From Leclercia sp. LSNIH1 (lineage in GTDB: Bacteria; Pseudomonadota; Gammaproteobacteria; Enterobacterales; Enterobacteriaceae), in assembly GCF_002902985.1 (NCBI RefSeq), contig NZ_CP026167.1, forward strand, positions 496,001 to 560,000: a stretch of 64,000 bases of DNA, given 5' to 3'. Below, one piece after another: positions 60,373-64,000 of this stretch. The notes under the pieces are model-generated. The model was not told the origin of the DNA and ran no database searches. It saw nothing but the letters and a program-made list of their open reading frames with translations. Position numbers and translations under genes: made by a program. How positions within the stretch are numbered: position 1 is the stretch's first letter; every line of letters begins with the position of its first letter.

Positions 60373-62694
60373 ATGATGAAAGATTCGCTCTGCCGCATTA
60401 TTGCGGGTGAACTTCAGGCAAGGGCTGAACAGGTAGAAGCTGCCGTTCGCCTGCTTGATGAAGGGAACACCGTGCCGTTTATTGCACGTTATCGTAAGGA
60501 AGTCACCGGCGGTCTGGATGATACGCAGCTGCGTAACCTGGAGACCCGCCTTGGCTATCTCCGTGAGCTGGAAGAGAGGCGCCAGGCGATTCTGAAATCC
60601 ATCGGCGAACAGGGCAAGCTGACCAGCGATCTGGAAAAAGCCATTAATGGCACCCTGAGCAAAACCGAGCTGGAAGACCTCTATCTTCCCTATAAACCCA
60701 AGCGCCGTACCCGCGGGCAGATTGCCATCGAAGCCGGCCTGGAGCCGCTGGCCGATCTGCTGTGGAACGAACCCGCACACGACCCGGAAACCGAAGCCGC
60801 GAAATTTATCGATGCCGATAAAGGCGTGGCCGACACCAAAGCCGCCCTTGATGGCGCTCGCTACATCCTGATGGAGCGCTTCGCCGAAGATGCAGCCCTG
60901 CTGGCAAAAGTGCGTGATTACCTGTGGAAGAACGCCCATATCGTCTCCACCGTGGTCAGCGGCAAAGAGGAAGAAGGGGCGAAGTTCCGCGACTACTTCG
61001 ATCACCATGAACCGATTTCAACCGTGCCCTCTCACCGTGCGCTGGCGATGTTCCGCGGTCGCAACGAGGGCATTTTGCAGCTCTCCCTGAACGCCGACCC
61101 GCAGTTCGACGAGCCGCCGAAAGAGAGCCACGGCGAGCAGATCATCACCGATCATCTCGGTCTGCGCCTGAACAACGCCCCGGCAGACAGCTGGCGCAAA
61201 GGGGTGGTGAGCTGGACCTGGCGTATCAAGGTGCTGATGCATCTCGAAACCGAACTGATGGGCACCGTGCGCGAGCGCGCCGAGGACGAAGCGATCAACG
61301 TCTTTGCCCGTAACCTGCACGACCTGCTGATGGCGGCCCCTGCCGGCCTGCGCGCCACCATGGGCCTCGATCCGGGTCTGCGTACCGGCGTGAAGGTCGC
61401 CGTGGTGGATGGCACCGGCAAGTTGGTGGCCACCGATACCATTTATCCGCATACCGGCCAGGCGGCAAAAGCTGCGGTCGCGGTTGCGGCGCTGTGCGAA
61501 AAGCACAACGTCGAGCTGGTGGCGATCGGTAACGGCACCGCCTCCCGCGAAACCGAGCGTTTCTTCCTCGATCTGCAAAAGCAGTTCCCGAAAGTGACCG
61601 CCCAGAAGGTGATTGTCAGCGAAGCGGGGGCCTCGGTCTACTCGGCGTCCGAACTGGCTGCGCAGGAGTTCCCGGATCTCGATGTTTCCCTGCGCGGCGC
61701 GGTCTCTATCGCCCGCCGTCTGCAGGATCCGCTGGCGGAGCTGGTGAAGATCGACCCGAAATCCATCGGCGTGGGCCAGTACCAGCATGACGTCAGCCAG
61801 ACCCAGCTGGCGCGTAAGCTGGACGCGGTGGTGGAAGACTGCGTGAACGCCGTGGGCGTTGACCTGAATACCGCCTCCGTTCCCCTGCTGACCCGCGTGG
61901 CGGGCTTAACCCGCATGATGGCGCAGAACATCGTCGCCTGGCGTGATGAGAACGGTCAGTTCCAGAACCGCCAGCAGCTGCTGAAGGTAAGCCGTCTCGG
62001 GCCAAAAGCGTTTGAGCAGTGCGCGGGCTTCCTGCGCATCAACCACGGCGATAACCCGCTGGACGCCTCCACCGTTCACCCGGAAGCCTACCCGGTGGTC
62101 GAGCGCATTCTGGCCGCTACCCAGCAGGCGCTGAAGACGCTGATGGGCAACAGCAGCGAGCTGCGTAACCTGAAAGCCGTTGACTTCACCGACGAGAAAT
62201 TCGGTGTGCCGACCGTGACCGACATCATCAAAGAGCTGGAAAAACCTGGCCGCGACCCGCGTCCGGAGTTCAAAACCGCGCAGTTTGCGGAAGGCGTCGA
62301 GACGATGAACGACCTGCTGCCGGGTATGGTGCTGGAAGGCGCGGTCACTAACGTCACCAACTTTGGCGCGTTTGTGGATATCGGCGTGCATCAGGATGGC
62401 CTGGTGCATATCTCCTCTCTGGCCGACAAGTTCGTGGAAGATCCACATACCGTGGTGAAAGCTGGCGACATCGTAAAAGTGAAAGTGCTGGAGGTGGATC
62501 TGCAGCGCAAGCGTATCGCCCTCACCATGCGTCTGGACGAGCAGCCTGGCGAGACCAACGCCCGTCGTGGCGGCGGTAACAGCGAGGCACGTCAGCAGCG
62601 TCCGGCGGCGAAACCGCGCGGGCGTGAAGCACAACCCGCCGGCAACAGCGCGATGATGGATGCGCTGGCGGCGGCGATGGGTAAGAAACGCTAG
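60373..62694 (+). CDS. yhgF: Tex-family RNA-binding protein YhgF
   Basis: Tex proteins bind nucleic acids and influence transcription. The 773-residue product has the N-terminal Tex helical region, a YqgF-like nuclease-fold domain (about 330-430), helix-hairpin-helix segments, a C-terminal S1 domain ([20 protein letters not shown] near 650) and a disordered basic tail. MM at the start offers two ATGs, 3 bases apart. Confidence 0.95.
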   Translation: MMKDSLCRIIAGELQARAEQVEAAVRLLDEGNTVPFIARYRKEVTGGLDDTQLRNLETRLGYLRELEERRQAILKSIGEQGKLTSDLEKAINGTLSKTELEDLYLPYKPKRRTRGQIAIEAGLEPLADLLWNEPAHDPETEAAKFIDADKGVADTKAALDGARYILMERFAEDAALLAKVRDYLWKNAHIVSTVVSGKEEEGAKFRDYFDHHEPISTVPSHRALAMFRGRNEGILQLSLNADPQFDEPPKESHGEQIITDHLGLRLNNAPADSWRKGVVSWTWRIKVLMHLETELMGTVRERAEDEAINVFARNLHDLLMAAPAGLRATMGLDPGLRTGVKVAVVDGTGKLVATDTIYPHTGQAAKAAVAVAALCEKHNVELVAIGNGTASRETERFFLDLQKQFPKVTAQKVIVSEAGASVYSASELAAQEFPDLDVSLRGAVSIARRLQDPLAELVKIDPKSIGVGQYQHDVSQTQLARKLDAVVEDCVNAVGVDLNTASVPLLTRVAGLTRMMAQNIVAWRDENGQFQNRQQLLKVSRLGPKAFEQCAGFLRINHGDNPLDASTVHPEAYPVVERILAATQQALKTLMGNSSELRNLKAVDFTDEKFGVPTVTDIIKELEKPGRDPRPEFKTAQFAEGVETMNDLLPGMVLEGAVTNVTNFGAFVDIGVHQDGLVHISSLADKFVEDPHTVVKAGDIVKVKVLEVDLQRKRIALTMRLDEQPGETNARRGGGNSEARQQRPAAKPRGREAQPAGNSAMMDALAAAMGKKR

Positions 62695-63244
<550 letters not shown>

Positions 63245-63274
63245 AACGCCAGCTCTCGTAGCGAGTCTGAAAAA

Positions 63275-64000
63275 ATGAAAAAATTAACCATTGGCTTAAT
63301 TGGCAACCCCAATTCCGGCAAGACAACGTTATTTAACCAGCTTACCGGCGCCCGTCAGCGCGTCGGTAACTGGGCGGGCGTCACGGTCGAGCGTAAAGAG
63401 GGCCAGTTTACGACCACCGACAATCAGGTCACCCTCGTCGATCTGCCCGGCACCTACTCGTTAACCACCATCTCCTCCCAGACCTCGCTCGATGAGCAGA
63501 TCGCCTGCCACTATATTCTGAGCGGCGACGCCGACCTGCTGATCAATGTGGTGGACGCCTCAAACCTTGAGCGAAACCTCTACCTCACGTTGCAGCTTCT
63601 GGAGCTGGGTATCCCCTGCGTGGTGGCGCTGAACATGCTCGATATTGCGGAAAAACAGCAGATCCGCATCGATGTCGACGCGCTTTCCGCCCGTCTCGGT
63701 TGCCCGGTGGTGCCGCTGGTCTCAACCCGCGCCCGCGGTATCGACGCCCTGAAGCTTGCCATTGACCGCCACAGCCGCAATGCTGAGGTGGAGCTGGTGC
63801 ACTATGCCCAGCCCCTGCTGAGTGAAGCCGGGATCCTCGCAAAGGCAATGGCGCACAGCATGCCGTTCAGACAGCGCCACTGGCTCGGCCTGCAAATGCT
63901 GGAAGGCGATATCTACAGTCGTGCCTATGCCGGTGATGCCGCCCACCAGCTGGATGCCTCCCTTGCGCGGCTGAATGACGAGCTGGACGACCCTGCCCTG
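63275..64000 (+). CDS. feoB: Ferrous iron transporter FeoB (5' part)
   Basis: FeoB is the main Fe(II) transporter, with an N-terminal GTPase domain and a membrane domain. The window contains the first 242 codons, all of the GTPase region and spacer helices: G1 GNPNSGKTT (10-18), G3 DLPGTYS, G4 NMLD. The gene runs off the window end, so the membrane domain is not seen. The start is the ATG at 63275 (MKKLTIGLIGNPNSGKTTLF); no strong Shine-Dalgarno precedes it. Confidence 0.95.
   Translation, partial: MKKLTIGLIGNPNSGKTTLFNQLTGARQRVGNWAGVTVERKEGQFTTTDNQVTLVDLPGTYSLTTISSQTSLDEQIACHYILSGDADLLINVVDASNLERNLYLTLQLLELGIPCVVALNMLDIAEKQQIRIDVDALSARLGCPVVPLVSTRARGIDALKLAIDRHSRNAEVELVHYAQPLLSEAGILAKAMAHSMPFRQRHWLGLQMLEGDIYSRAYAGDAAHQLDASLARLNDELDDPAL

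Overview
The window is a conserved housekeeping stretch of an enterobacterial chromosome. Gene content, order and protein sequences closely follow the E. coli/Salmonella rpsQ-to-feoB segment, but with enough differences to place it outside Escherichia. It is probably Enterobacter, Leclercia, Lelliottia, Citrobacter or Klebsiella; I cannot choose between these without a search. Three gene groups found in E. coli K-12 are absent: chiA between bfd and tufA, the frl and yhfS-X genes between yhfL and trpS, and yhgE between hslO and pckA. A codA-like cytosine deaminase sits between tsgA and nirB. REP/BIME repeats lie in many intergenic gaps. I see no tRNA, rRNA, CRISPR array, insertion sequence, prophage or attachment site.

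Layout. 1-5.2 kb: the S10 ribosomal protein operon (minus strand) with its promoter and L4-responsive leader. 5.4-6.7 kb: a short prepilin peptidase (hopD), bacterioferritin and its ferredoxin, the last with a Fur-box promoter. 6.7-13.1 kb: the str operon (rpsL-rpsG-fusA-tufA), preceded by yheO-tusDCB. 13.2-17.8 kb: fkpA, slyX, slyD, yheV, kefB-kefG. 17.9-25.6 kb: yheS, yheT-yheU-prkB, yhfA, crp, yhfK. 25.7-29.1 kb: argD, pabA, fic-yhfG, ppiA. 29.3-37.6 kb: tsgA, cytosine deaminase, nirBDC-cysG, yhfL. 37.7-44.1 kb: the aroK-aroB-damX-dam-rpe-gph-trpS superoperon. 44.4-47.7 kb: hofMNOPQ, a type IV pilus/DNA-uptake-type apparatus. 47.8-57.4 kb: mrcA, nudE, igaA, yrfG-hslR-hslO, pckA. 57.5-64 kb: envZ-ompR, greB, yhgF (tex) and feoA-feoB, with feoB cut by the window end.

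How the genes fit together. The ribosomal operons, EF-G/EF-Tu and the tRNA thiolation relay (TusBCD) serve translation. Bfr/Bfd and FeoAB handle iron storage and uptake and carry Fur-like sites. NirBD reduces nitrite, NirC imports it and CysG makes the siroheme NirB needs; the nirB promoter has FNR and NarL/P sites at the classical -41.5 and -69.5 spacing. CRP is encoded here, and CRP-like sites lie before crp, ppiA/tsgA and pckA. EnvZ/OmpR and IgaA are envelope-signalling components, while MrcA and DamX act in the cell wall and division.

I found no convincing undescribed multi-gene system. The parts that most merit a second look are the cytosine deaminase with its structured leader and palindrome, the Fic protein with an altered active-site motif, the prepilin peptidase lacking its methylase half, and a few strong unassigned hairpins and palindromes.
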